Source of the DNA: Cycas panzhihuaensis
Taxonomy: Eukaryota; Cycadophyta
Direction: 5' to 3'
DNA length: 64,000 bases
NCBI GenBank assembly: GCA_023213395.1
Contig: CM041465.1
Span: 109,375,741-109,439,740, forward strand
Shown: positions 46,196-56,287 of the stretch, piece after piece
Position numbering within the stretch: the stretch's first letter is position 1
Layout of the letters: every line of letters begins with the position of its first letter
Program-made: the position numbers and the translations under genes
The notes under the pieces: model-generated
The model's input: the letters and a program-made list of their open reading frames with translations, nothing else
The model's database searches: none
Told to the model about the DNA's origin: nothing

Positions 46196-46990
46196 CCCGA
46201 CAAGGTCATTAAGGTTGGGTTGGAGTGTTCTCTTGATGAGATAAGGGAGTACTCCCTGCTGTTCCAGGAGTTCTGAGATATATTTGTGTGGGATTATGCT
46301 GACATGAAGGGGATTGACCCCTCCATTGTCACTCATAACCTCACCACCATTCCTGGCGCCTACCCTGTGCGCCAAAAGCAGTGTCCCCTTCACCTGAAGC
46401 TCTTGGCTGCTGTCATAATGGAGGTCGAGAAGCTTATGGATGCTGGGCTTATTACTTCCATCGACTACCCTAAATGGGTCTCTAACATTGTCCCTGTTGC
46501 TAAAAAGAATGGGGCAATCCGTATATGTGTCGATTTCTATGACATCAATAATGCTTGTCCTAAGGACAACTTCCCATTACCCCTTATCAATCAAATTATT
46601 GATCGCACTGCTAGATTTGAAGTTATGTCCCTAATAGATAGCTTCTCCAGCTATAACCGATTGATTTCTCACGAAGGCGCCACAAGATGGCCTTTACTAG
46701 ACCTTGGGGTACCTTCGCCTACAAGGTGATGCCCTTTGGTCTTAAGAATGCAGGTGCTACTTACCAAGAGCCATGCATTTCATTTTCCATGACCTCATTG
46801 ATAATACATTAGAGGTCTTCAAGGATGATATGATGGGTCTCTCCCATGTCAGGGCCCACCATCCATCTGACTTGCATGCCATCTTTTCACAATGCCGCAA
46901 GTATCATATCAGTTTAAATCCACTCAAGTGTGTGTTTACCGTTACTTCAGGTAAACTCCTTGGGTTCCTTGTGTCCAAATAAGGAATCCA
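46196..46990 (+). pseudogene. pol: Reverse transcriptase, E6
   Basis: WDYADMKGIDPSIVTHNL, LITSIDYPKWVSNIVPVAKK, ICVDFYDINNACPKDNFPLP, IDSFSSYN, then a frameshift near 46,660-46,700 and a lost base near 46,760. Next come FHDLIDNTLEVFKDDMMG, where the polymerase box reads FKDD instead of FMDD/FVDD but keeps both Asp, and PLKCVFTVTSGKLLGFLVSK before a TAA. Confidence 0.78.
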
Positions 46991-47750
46991 GATTGACCCT
47001 GACAAGGTCAGGGCAATCCTTGACATGTCGTCACCTAGAACTCAACGACAGGTTAAGTCGTTTCTAGGAAGGCTCAGTTTTCTTAGGCGCTTCCTAGCAG
47101 ACTTTGCCGTGAGCGCTAAACCCCTCACGAACCTATTGAAGAAGGGAGCTCCTTTTGCCTGGTCCGACAAGACCCAAAAGGCCTTCGAAGGACTTAAGGA
47201 AGCCCTTGCTTCCGCTCCTATGTTGGCGCCTCCTCGATTCGATAGGCCCTTCGTCCTATACACCTTGGCGACTAATGAGTCCTTGGGCACTATGCTAGCT
47301 CAGGAGGATGACTCAGGAACAAAGAGAGCTATATATTTCATCAGTCGCACCCTCATGGCTGCTGAGCTTAATTATTCCCCCACCGAGAAGGAGTGGCTCT
47401 CCTTGGTCCATGCAACCAAGAAGTTCAGACACTACTTGCTTGGCAACACCACCAAGGTGATCGTTCAATCTAATCCCTTGCGATACTTGCTAACTCGTTT
47501 AGATTTGATAGGTAGGGCTGGTCGTTGGGCTATCCTACTTCAAGAATCTGACCTCCATATCGTCAATTGGAAATCTAAGAAGGGAATGGGAGTGGCTGAC
47601 CAACTTATGAACGCCCCTATCCCTAACTCCTTTGGTGCCCCCGTTGATGACTCTCTCCCCGATGAGTCTATCTTGACGATTCAGGGAGTCTCTCCCTATC
47701 CACTCATCGACAATGAGTGGTATGGTGACATAGTGCGGTATCTTATGTAG
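46991..47750 (+). pseudogene. pol: Degenerate gypsy RNase H and connection to integrase, E6
   Basis: 241 codons open at 47,025-47,747. QVKSFLGRLSFLRRFLADF (end of RT thumb) leads to FVLYTLATNESLGTMLAQEDD, SPTEKEWLSLVHATKKFRHYLLG, VIVQSNPLRYLL and GRAGRWAILLQESDLHIVNWKSKKG. The first catalytic Asp is absent (LYTLAT). ADQLMNAPIPNSFG then leads toward integrase without an aRNH domain here, unlike typical Tat elements as I recall them. Confidence 0.74.
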
Positions 47751-48962
47751 CGGCAATACTGCCCCGATGCTAGTAGCAAAGTTAGATCTCATATTCAGAC
47801 TTCTTCCAGGCAATACCTCCTCATGGATGAGGTATTGTACAAGAGGTCCTTCGATGTGATCCTCCTCCACTGCATCACTACTGACGAAGTCGACCAGGTA
47901 CTTCGAGAATGCCACCATAGTATTTGTGAAGGTCACTTTGGGGGCCAGTCTATGGCTCAGAGGATCCTTTACATGGGTTATTTCTAGCTGTCCCTTTTCA
48001 AGGATGCTCACGCCTTTGCTATGAAATGTCAACGATGTCAGAATCACGCCAACATTTCCCATGTGCCTTTCGAAGCCTTACATCTCATTGTTTCACCATG
48101 GCCTTTTGCTCAGTGGGGACTAGACCTCATTGGGGCTATCTCCCCACCTTTTTCGTCGCAGCATAAGTTTATCTTGACTACCACGGAGTATTTCACCAAA
48201 TGGGCAGAGGCCATCCCCTTGATCACTACCCCTCATAAAATGATAGCCACGTTCATTTACCAACACATCATTTACCGTTTTAGGATTCTGGACATCCTAA
48301 TTACTGACAATGGAACTCCTTTCTGTAATTAGGAGATGGATGAGCTTTGTGAGAAGTTCAAAATTTCTCACAAGACTTCCTCTCCTTACTACCCTTAGGC
48401 AAATGGCCAAGTGGAGTCTTTCAATAAGACCCTCGTCAACATTCTCAAGAAAATCGTTGCTCAATCCCAAAAGGATTGGCACCTTTAGCTGTCCTTCGCT
48501 TTCTGGGCTTACCGTACCTCTATTTGTTCCACCACGGGAATGACCTCATTCTCCCTAGTCTATGGTACCGAGGTGGTAGTTCCGCTGGAGGTGGAGATTC
48601 CTTCCTTACGAGTCTCCCTTTGAGGTCTAATCGACGAAGAGTCATTCCGTCAGGCTCACCTTCTGGACCTCGAGGCTTTGGATGAGAGATGCTTAGCCGC
48701 TTATTAAGCTAACCTGGCATCCAAAGCTTGCTCACAAAGGACCTATGATAAACATCTTCGTTCCCGTCCTTTGTTTCCTGGGGACCACGTCCTCAAGCTT
48801 GAGTATCTCCATGATCGCTTGACCAAATTCAAACCCTTATGGGTTGGTCCTTTCATCATTATTGAATCCCTCGGTAATAGTGCCTATAGGATAGCCACCC
48901 TAGAAGGGCTTGAATTTGACAAAGCTGTTAATGGGAGATTCCTTAAGAAGTTTTACGTATGA
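47751..48962 (+). pseudogene. pol: Integrase, E6
   Basis: Zinc-binding region ECHHSICEGHFGGQSMAQRI...KCQRCQNH (His-His, Cys-Cys), core WGLDLIGAI, LITDNGTPFCN and VESFNKTLVN carry the Asp, Asp, Glu set. The GPF-type end WVGPFIIIESLGNSAYRIATL finishes at FLKKFYV, stop 48,962. Stops include YYP-TAG-ANGQ near 48,396, shared with E7, and L-TAG-L near 48,486, not shared. No chromodomain. Confidence 0.8.
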
Positions 48963-49607
48963 TCTTTCAGCGATCCCTTCGCCCTGCTCCGAAATGAGCC
49001 TAAACTACCATCTTAGGTTGTCCCCATTCTTCCCAACCATAGGTAGAATGGCAATTTAAGATGGATCCTTCTTCCTCTTTCTAGTTCCTTCCACGGAACC
49101 CATGTTCCCGTACCTTCTTGGGAACTCTTGTCTTCCTGCTTGGGCATTCCCCAATCAGGACAACGCTTTAGAGCATCTTTGCTCCTCTCTCCTGCCTACC
49201 GTTTCCTTCGTGTATTCCGCTATGCTCTTCCGCAGACATGTATGCCACTCTATCCTCTAACCTCACACCTCTCTGTCGTCTCCACTCATGACATGTGTGT
49301 GTGCTCTTGTTAGACATATAGCCATACATGGAAGAAAACGTGTACATTATACAATAAAATATTCACAGCATAACATTTGCAACATATAAAATAAACATAC
49401 ACGTCATCCACATATGACATATACATAGCATCTCATATCCAAATGGGGTTCCAATTACCCCGTATATATATACATCCAAAAATCATGTCACATCATACAT
49501 CTAGGAAGCCGGTGTCCTTGCAGGGGGCGTATAATCATATGATCCTATATATGACCCCCTGGAGGCCCGTGCTTTCCCCTATCAAAACCATATGTACATC
49601 TCCTACT
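48963..49607. other. 3' convergent region between integrase and antisense stop, E6
   Basis: No gene seen. ATGAGCCTAAACTACC (49,004-49,019) is the block conserved in all copies, including those without pol. AT-rich sequence with CATATCCAAATGGGG follows. Sense and antisense transcripts end toward each other here. I could not identify a poly(A) signal with confidence. Confidence 0.55.
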
Positions 49608-51663
49608 CTACTGCTGCCCTGCTCCTAGGGTACCATCTCCTGGTCTGTGTGATCCCTCTCCTAGGGACCACATCCCTCCGAGGCTCCTCCTGGGCCTCCG
49701 CGAGCTACCTGCCTCGCTCCCCTTGTCTCGTGGTCGTCTCGGGGTCGTCGTCGCTGTGTGGGTATGCTTCCTGCTCCAGCTTGACCTCGATGCCATCTGT
49801 ACTACCAACTGATTGTATCAGGCCTGGATACGATCCCTCTCCCCTCAAAGTCCCACCTTCGTGACTCTGAGGTGCTCTATGAGTACTACTATCTAGACTC
49901 TACTCTCGACATGTCTGCCTGCTCTGCCCTGTGCCTCTAGAGCCTACACTCGTCTGCGTAGCTCGTCCCTCTTGTGCCTCGCATCATCTCTCTCCTGCTA
50001 CAGCTATCCCCGGGATGTCACGTGCTCTTGGGACTTTGCAGCCCATATGTCTCTCGCCCTCACCAACAGGGCGAATGCCTCTATGTGGACACCTGCTGCT
50101 CTGGGCTCATCTCCTACCTGGATGGGCGGTTGCCCCTCTGTATACACCTGAGGGAATATCTCCCTCACCACAGCCTCTATCAATCTCGAGATCTCTGCTG
50201 CACCTGCCAATACAACATGTCATGTGTCAGTCTATATCTCACTATATACCATGTTCAAACCAAATCAAATATCTATCTGGATGCCAAACGACTCAGGAAA
50301 AGGTTAGGTCTCACCTACTATGGCTGCCGGCTCCTCTAGTCATGCAACATCCTCCCCTCCTGGCTCTACGCTAGCTGCGGGTGCCTTATCCTCAGGTACC
50401 TTCTCTGCTTGGGCCTCCTTCCTCGCAGGGACTGGCTCAAATCTCATCCATCCATATCCCCTCACGATCTGCAGCCTGCGGGCCCTGGTCACAGGTCCCC
50501 TGCTCTCGTCCTGTGCTCCTGATGGGCCTGCATCTCCTCTGGAAGCCCCAAATGGACCCTCTACGCTTCCTACCATCCCTGAGGGACCTGCCTCTCCTAC
50601 AGGTCATGACGGGCCGGCCCCATCTCCTCTGTCATCTCCATCATCTCCATCATCACCGCCTGTGGGCGCTCCTGCTCTGCTTGCCTCGTCATCACTGTCC
50701 CACCTCACTGTCCTATAGGGCTCTGCTACGTAGTCTGGTAGGGTGAGGAGGTCTAGTGATGTTGCCTCCACCGATCGTTGGACATGGGCCCGGTCCTCTG
50801 TCCCTCTCAACTGAGTCTGCCACCTGTGGACCATCAGGGCCTGCTCTGTGATAGGGTGTGGTCTGCCCGCTGGTGCCACTACCGCAAAATGATCGAAAAA
50901 CTAACACTGTAGCAGTGTGTTATACGATAACCTACCTCTGCCGGTCATCCTGATAATATCTAGCTGGGCGACGAGGTTCGTCGCTATAAGGGTTGCCCAG
51001 TCCATCCTTTCGTTGGCTTCGCAGTGGGGAACTGCATCCAACCATCCACCTGGTATCTCCCTATAGTTCTATTTCTGGGAAATCTAGAACATAACGCACA
51101 GTATAACCAACTTCCTTACCCGAGGAATCCCTGACATCAGTATGGTCTGGAGGGGAGCTCCCCTTCACTCCCATCTATCTGCTCCTGTGAAGAACAGGGA
51201 TGCCTCCCTACGTGCTGCCTCGGTGCTAGGCAGCGTCCCCAGTCTCACCGGCCTCCCTGTCGTCGGTACTCCCAGTATCCGTCGTATATCTCTCGGTGTG
51301 ATCGTCACGTCACCTACCTACGGTAGGTGGAACACATGTCTACTCCTATCCCAATGGGATACTATATCAACCAACAACCTCTGATCTGATGCATACTGAG
51401 GTGTCTTAAGGGCCTTGTACAGGCCACACCTTTGCAGGATCTCCCTGCCCTCCTGTGATGCCATCTCCATGTAACTCAACATGGCCATACCTACATTCTC
51501 GCGGTTATCCACCGTCATGACAACCTGTCCACATAAAAAATGATCAAAGTTAGCTTCATGTCAGTTACTATCACTTCTTACCCTCTCAAAATCCTCTCTG
51601 CCTATGATTTGGGGCTTTTTGGGCCTTTTTGCCCTTTTTTCGCTTGCTTGGCTTTGTACCACG

Positions 51664-51691
51664 CTGAACTTAGCGGTACCGCTAAGTTCAG
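51664..51691. repeat. Perfect 28 bp palindrome in intron 1 of the antisense gene
   Basis: Centred on GCGGTACCGC, with arms CTGAACTTA and TAAGTTCAG. Related but imperfect GGTACC/AAGTTT boxes are at the same place in E4 (26,830-26,930) and E1 (3,640-3,735), and similar ones occur in the LTR promoters. Confidence 0.85.
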
Positions 51692-51710
51692 GGCAAGTCC
51701 CGCAGCGATG

Positions 51711-51751
51711 GGGTGCCGCGGTAATGATCGCGGCACCGTGATCATTACCGC
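51711..51751. repeat. Overlapping inverted repeats in intron 1 of the antisense gene
   Basis: GGTGCCGCG pairs with CGCGGCACC, and GGTAATGATC pairs with GATCATTACC. The two stems overlap, so only one can form at a time. It belongs to the same cluster as 51,664-51,691. Confidence 0.75.
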
Positions 51752-52186
51752 AGTATGAACGGTGATCCCCCAAAAGGGGGAATTTCTACCCTGAAAACAA
51801 AAAAAAATTCTTCTGGCAGACCCCGTGGAGCCCACCGGGACTAGGGCTCCCTAAGGCCCAGGTCCCCGCCTCTTTCTGGGTTCGATTCAGACTCTGAGAG
51901 GCCTCCGATTGCCCGTAAGGGGCACTAAAACCACACAAAAATTACAAAAAACCAATAAAATTTAAACTTCAAAATGGGTTGGGTTTAGTGACATCCACTC
52001 ACTGGATCTGGTCTCACTGTTGCCATATCGTCCTGTCGATCCCGCTGGCTCTCTCCCCTCTCTGATCCAATGGTCCGATCTCCCCCTGCGTGCCTCCAAA
52101 GTTTGGCAGTGCTCCGCTACATAAGGGAATGGCTCTGGTTTCTCACAAGAGCTGGTAAAAATGAATCCATTTTCTGCTCGATTTCC

Positions 52187-52193
52187 TTATATA
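52187..52193 (-). promoter_or_regulatory. TATA box of the antisense gene, E6
   Basis: On the minus strand GCCTATATAAGGAAA, 167 nt before the exon 1 ATG at 52,026. Same word and spacing as E1 and E4. Confidence 0.73.
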
Positions 52194-52641
52194 GGCGGGG
52201 GCCCCAATAGGCACTTCTTTCATTTTTAGCCCCGTGACAGCCATTGAGACCATCCTGTTTCCCTTATTGCCTTTGCCTTCTATCCCTATCGCCCGTTGTA
52301 CTCTCTTGACACCCTTTTTGCACTTCCTCGTAGGTGCATTTATGGTGCCTCATTTCTGCACTTTTTCCTTGAGCCTTTCCATCTCGTTTTACGTGCCACT
52401 CCTATCCATGCCTGAGTTTATACTTGTTTGGCTCGTTTTGTTGCCCTAGACTTGTTTCTGTAGTCCTTTTTCGCTCTTGGGGTCCCCAAAGGCAATGCTC
52501 CCTCGCTCGAGGGCATGTCTCGCTTCCTGAAGCGACCTTTTAGCGCCCCAGGAGGCTTTTTTTCTCCAACCACTCTCTGCTGGTGATCGGACTACTTGCT
52601 CTCGCCCTAGGTAACCTCATTACTAGGTCCTTCTTCCCTTC
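52194..52641. other. Divergent spacer between antisense gene and aRNH, E6
   Basis: Plus-strand hydrophobic text (MPEFILVWLVLLP at 52,408) is in frame with aRNH but separated by several stops, some shared with E4, so I read it as leader rather than coding. This region should hold the aRNH promoter if that gene has one; no clear TATA box was found. Confidence 0.5.
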
Positions 52642-53220
52642 ATGGCCACCTTTTGCTTGCCTTTCAAGTATTGCTTTCATTATCTATTGACTACTAGGAC
52701 TTTTGTGTCACCTATGTCCATCTATATCTTTACCGACGGTGGAAGCCGCGGTAACCTTGGACCTTCTACCGCTGCATGGATTCTCCGCAGCCCTTCTGGA
52801 CATGATCTCCTCCGCTCTGGGATCTTCCTCCCAGAGGCTACTAACAACGAAGCCGAATATGAAGCTGTTATCAAAGCCCTTACTGATGCTCTCTGTTTCC
52901 ATCACGGATCCATCATTTTGCTTTACGACTCTCAAGTTGTGGTGTCTCATCTCACCCAGGTTTACCAGGTGTGATGCCCTCACTTGAGGACTCTTGCTTC
53001 TACCGCCAGATCTCTCCTAGCCCACTTCTCTTTCGTCAATATCTAGCAGATTCCTTGGGCCCTTAATGCTGAGGCATATAGTCTCACTCACCTCATCCTT
53101 GAGCGTCACCTTCCTCTCCTTACTAGCCGTCCCTGAGGTTTGTCTGGCCACCCTGTCGCCCAAGCCCCAGGTCATCTTACACTTCCCTTTGTGACCCGTT
53201 CGCACCTCTGAAACCTAGCC
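52642..53220 (+). pseudogene. Archaeal-type RNase H (aRNH), E6
   Basis: The open part 52,642-52,974 includes a likely start at 52,714 (MSIYIFTDGGSRGN). The first Asp (codon 52,735), Glu in TNNEAEYEA and second Asp in LLYDSQ are intact. After TGA at 52,972 the frame continues with TARSLLAHFSFVNI and ALNAEAYSLTHLILERHLPL, where the fourth acidic residue (Asp in E4) is Tyr. It matches the RVT_3-type RNase H found as a second RNase H in Tat elements, but here it is 3' of integrase, beyond an antisense gene. It would supply the activity missing from the degenerate gypsy RNase H. Confidence 0.8.
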
Positions 53221-53537
53221 GCTAATGAGGTTAAACTATGGCGACTACCCCTTGCTTACTCTTTACTTGATTACGCATGTCTTTTTGCATCTTTTATGGT
53301 GGGGGCAGCCCCCTCGCCTTTCCCATTTTTCAGTCAGTTCCCAGATGGCTCATAGGCAGCTCCTGTGTTGTCTCCATCACTACTTTCATATCCTTATGTT
53401 CCGCCATGACACTCACCGGCACCCTTGCCTACTGTTATGATCTTAATTGATATATCTATATACACATGTGCTACTGACAATTGTGTTTCCAGCATTCGCA
53501 ATCGCACCAGGCTTCTGAGCGGTGAGGCTCTGCTACC
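53221..53537. other. Region between aRNH and PPT, E6
   Basis: The aRNH frame runs on weakly (ANEVKLWRLPLAYSL, then a hydrophobic stretch) but carries stops. It matches 1,720-2,130 in E1 and 25,020-25,390 in E4, including a GAGGCTCTGCTACCAAG block just before the PPT. No separate gene. Confidence 0.5.
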
Positions 53538-53547
53538 AAGCGGGCAG
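53538..53547 (+). other. E6 polypurine tract
   Basis: AAGCGGGCAG directly before TGTTTCCC at 53,548. It is a weaker purine run than that of E4 because of a C inside. Confidence 0.62.
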
Positions 53548-56267
53548 TGTTTCCCAACTTCTGGGAATGGATACGGAATTACTAACTCAGGTAAGTGCAG
53601 GTATATTTCTCACCTTATCATTGCTTTCTTTTTGTGAGTGTTTGCTTGTATGTCTGCATGTTGGTATCTTTGTAGATGACTTTATCTCCGTCTACACTTA
53701 TTTTAGCCTATGACGACTATAGCAGGGGCACACTCCCAGCAAGTGTGGCACCCTGGTGGCCATTCCACCCCCACATTCTGCCCTCATCGCTCCAAGACCC
53801 ACTTGGCTTGTGCCACCTCTGCCCGTGTGATAACTCGTCATTGTTCGGTTGACTTGCCACACCGTTTGATCCTATTTTTGCTCTTTTGGAACTGTTTGTT
53901 GGCTTATTTACCCCTAAGTAGGTGTCTCAGCCCCCCATTGGCCCTTTTTGTCATCTACCCTGACCTAGGCCGGGGGCCTAGTTTTACCTCGGGCAAATCG
54001 CCACGGTTTTGCAGATGCCGTCAGAAAATCTGCGATATCGCAGATTTTACGGCGGTATGACTGTTCTAATTTATTTTTTTAAATCTGTTGTGGCAATTTC
54101 GCATTTATTGCGAAACTGCCTCATGTCTCGCAACTTAACTCGCTGCCAGCCACTCCCTAATCACTCGCTTTAGGGTTTAGGTTGGGTACTTAAGTCATCA
54201 TCTACTCATTTTTGAGAATTTTTTGGCTCACTTTTTAGATTGTTCCTCAAGGAAGCCACGCTGTGCTCTGCTATTCTCTACTGCCCTGCTGATGCTACAG
54301 GACCTGCGTCTCTCCTCCAGTGCCCAGCTCTCCTTTGGTGTGTCTAGGACATCTTCCCAGCCCCTCACACACCTTAGAGAGGGCCCCTTAGAGAGATCTC
54401 AGTAGGTTCTTGCCCCGGGCAGCCATCAAGCATCCCAAGTGTAGGTGTTCTTCCTCCAACTCCATTAGTAGGGTCCCAAACCCACTACACCATAGTTTTT
54501 GGGCTAATTTCTCAGCCTCTCCTTATTAGCCCTTGGCTGAGGTAAGCACCTCTCCTCTTCCTCTCAGGTATTCATTGATTTGAGTTATTTTTCTTATGCA
54601 ATTGATGCTCTATCTTGCTTGTCTCTTTACTTGTCTTTGTGAGGGTTATTTTCCCTCTTTATATTGGATTGTTTTACTCCTGTTATAGTGCCTCCTTGCC
54701 TGCGTTTGTTACTCAAGGCAGTGGCACAGAAGGTTGAAATAAGGTTTGGGAGAGAGCTGGGTGGATTCCGCACCACCTTCCACGCTCCTTAAGTGGCTTT
54801 AAGCCCCCCAAACCTTCCCTCTTGCCTCGTGTTGTCCTTGGAACTCAAACAAGGGTTTGTCGGGCCTCCCTTAGCCACTGAAATCAGCGCTATCACATGT
54901 TGCAGCATTGGTTTGAGGGCTTGTGCTTAGGTTTGGGCAACTCACATAAGTCCTGACCACTTGTTCTTTGCCCAACTCTTTTCCCGGCAGCCAAGTTTGC
55001 TCTTCATAGCACCCCAGCTTGCTGTAGGTCTTCTTGGCTCCTTTCAACTCCCTTGCTACTATTTCCAGCCATCCTTCTTAACCTTGCCCTCACTGCCTTG
55101 TGGCTTTTGGGGGAGGTTAGGGTTGTTCTTTGTGGGAGGTGGGCCACTCAGGAGGCTTCTAGGTTACTTTCCTTTTACTTTGGTTGTCCTCCTTTACATA
55201 TTATCATCATTGTGTTGATGCTAACATATATGTGTTTAAGTTTATATTTGTATTACATAGAGATGTATTATTAGGATCTTATCATTGCATGTTAATGCCC
55301 TTTCTCTAGAAAGGGGGAGGTTGTCATCTACTTGTAGGTGTTCGAAAAGTGCAAAGGACCTTTCTTCATTTGTCCTTTTGCTGGTAAGTGCTTCTATGCA
55401 TGTTGTACTTTCATACTTCATTCATTACTAGTATTTGGTTTCTTTCTTTCCTTGGTTTTGTACTTTAGTATTTTTTCTGGGGAAGGTAAGAGAGCCCCTC
55501 ATTCCAACCCGCTGCGACGTTTCACAACTGCCACGCCTTGTGGAGTAGTTTTGGGTGTCCCTTGGGAGCGCCATTATCACGACACACTTCCAGTCTGGGT
55601 ACATGCTTCACTCCACCCTACCACTCTTTCCTTTTGAATTTCCTTTACATAAGTAGTAGTTGACTCATTGGAAATCAAAAGGGGAAATCAACTTTGCTTT
55701 GGTTCATGCTTTATTTACTTTGTTGCATGCATCTTCTTTTCTAGCCATAGGAAAAGGTCTTAGGAAACCGTCCTTTTCACCTTTTCCCTCTGTTTGCCGT
55801 GCTAGCTCCCTTCTCTCTTTATCATTTGTGCATTTGGTTAGCTGGCTTAGGCATACCTTGACCCACCTCCTAGGGTCATCCCTCTTACTTTCCTTTGGTT
55901 CCCCTGCTTCGCCAGATAACCAAAGTGACCATGTCCATAGGCCAACCGCTTGCCTATCCTCCCTTGTTTCCCATTGCTCTAGGAAAACCCTCGAAGGTTC
56001 CTTTTCGTCCCCTTCCGGCCATCCAAGGGTGGGAGGATCCTTCCCTCAGGTAAACCTAGGCTAACCCTATGCCTCCTCACCTCCTGTTCGAAGTGGGGGG
56101 ATCACCCTTTGGTAGCTATATTCCATTGCAAGTCCCGAACTCGCGCTCAGGCGCACGGGGTGCCCTGCGTGGTATTTACCCTACTTATAGGTCTCTTTCT
56201 CGATCATATTATCACCTGCTTTTATCGTACTTATTTAGTTAGGTAGTTATCACAGAGCAGCGCATCC
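53548..56267 (+). repeat. LTR shared by E6 (3') and E7 (5')
   Basis: 2,720 bp, the same length as 39,427-42,146. It starts TGTTTCCCAACTTCTGGGAA with TG intact. TACTTAAG replaces a TATA box, at about 54,188-54,195. It is followed at 56,269 by a decayed PBS. The same long ORFs as in the other LTR (for example 55,338-55,637) reflect LTR identity only. Confidence 0.86.
54025..54048. repeat. Perfect 24 bp palindrome in LTR
   Basis: AAAATCTGCGAT and its inverse, centred on GATATC, about 135 bp upstream of the AGGGTTTAGG promoter block. The 5' LTR has a decayed form (AAAATCCGCGGTGCGATTTT, 39,910-39,929). Confidence 0.8.
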
Positions 56268-56268
56268 C

Positions 56269-56287
56269 TGGCGATAATCTGGGATTG
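56269..56287 (+). other. E7 primer binding site, decayed
   Basis: TGGCGATAATCTGGGATTG at the expected two-base distance. It differs from the E6 site in about five positions. Confidence 0.5.

Larger units (their letters stand above)
49608..52026 (-). pseudogene. Antisense spliced PMD-like gene with coiled-coil tail, E6
   Basis: Proposed exons (minus) are 52,026-52,003 (8 codons, MATVRPDP), 51,524-50,315 and 50,203-49,608. Intron 1 is 478 nt, phase 0; intron 2 is 111 nt, phase 1 on both sides. The exons add up to a frame of about 609 codons without a net frameshift, broken only by point stops (such as LP-TAG-VGD at about 51,316). Exon 2: VDNRENVGMAM, LQRCGLYKALKTPQYASDQR, HVFHLP..GDVTITPRDIRRIL, resembling the plant mobile domain seen in Arabidopsis MAIN/MAIL proteins and transposons. 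A Gly/Asp-rich stretch follows, then TRARRLQIVRG. Exon 3: RLIEAVVREIFP, a helical part, basic RRPRRSLGGMWSLGEG. Confidence 0.7.
39427..56267 (+). mobile_element. E6: full-length Tat/Ogre-like element with antisense PMD gene and aRNH
   Basis: 16,841 bp. LTRs are 2,720 bp each (39,427-42,146; 53,548-56,267), with PBS at 42,148 and PPT at 53,538. All parts are present in order: gag, spacer, protease, linker, RT, degenerate RNase H, integrase, 3' block, antisense gene, aRNH. Two aligned 60 bp LTR stretches compared by eye had 6 and 1 differences, so the insertion is not recent. It sits inside E4 gag. Its 3' LTR is also the 5' LTR of E7. Confidence 0.85.

Noticed and set aside
48771-48962. Chromodomain at the integrase C-terminus
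   Set aside because: The GPF-type module ends at FLKKFYV and a stop; no aromatic-cage motif follows, as expected for non-chromoviral Tat elements.
49608-52026. Reading the antisense PMD-like gene as an ordinary host gene
   Set aside because: It recurs in the same element position in E1, E4 and E6 and as remnants in E2 and E3, so it belongs to the retrotransposon.
52234-52449. Hydrophobic stretch upstream of aRNH as an envelope-like gene
   Set aside because: It is short, has no signal peptide/anchor pattern or Cys pattern, and is separated from downstream frames by stops shared between E4 and E6.
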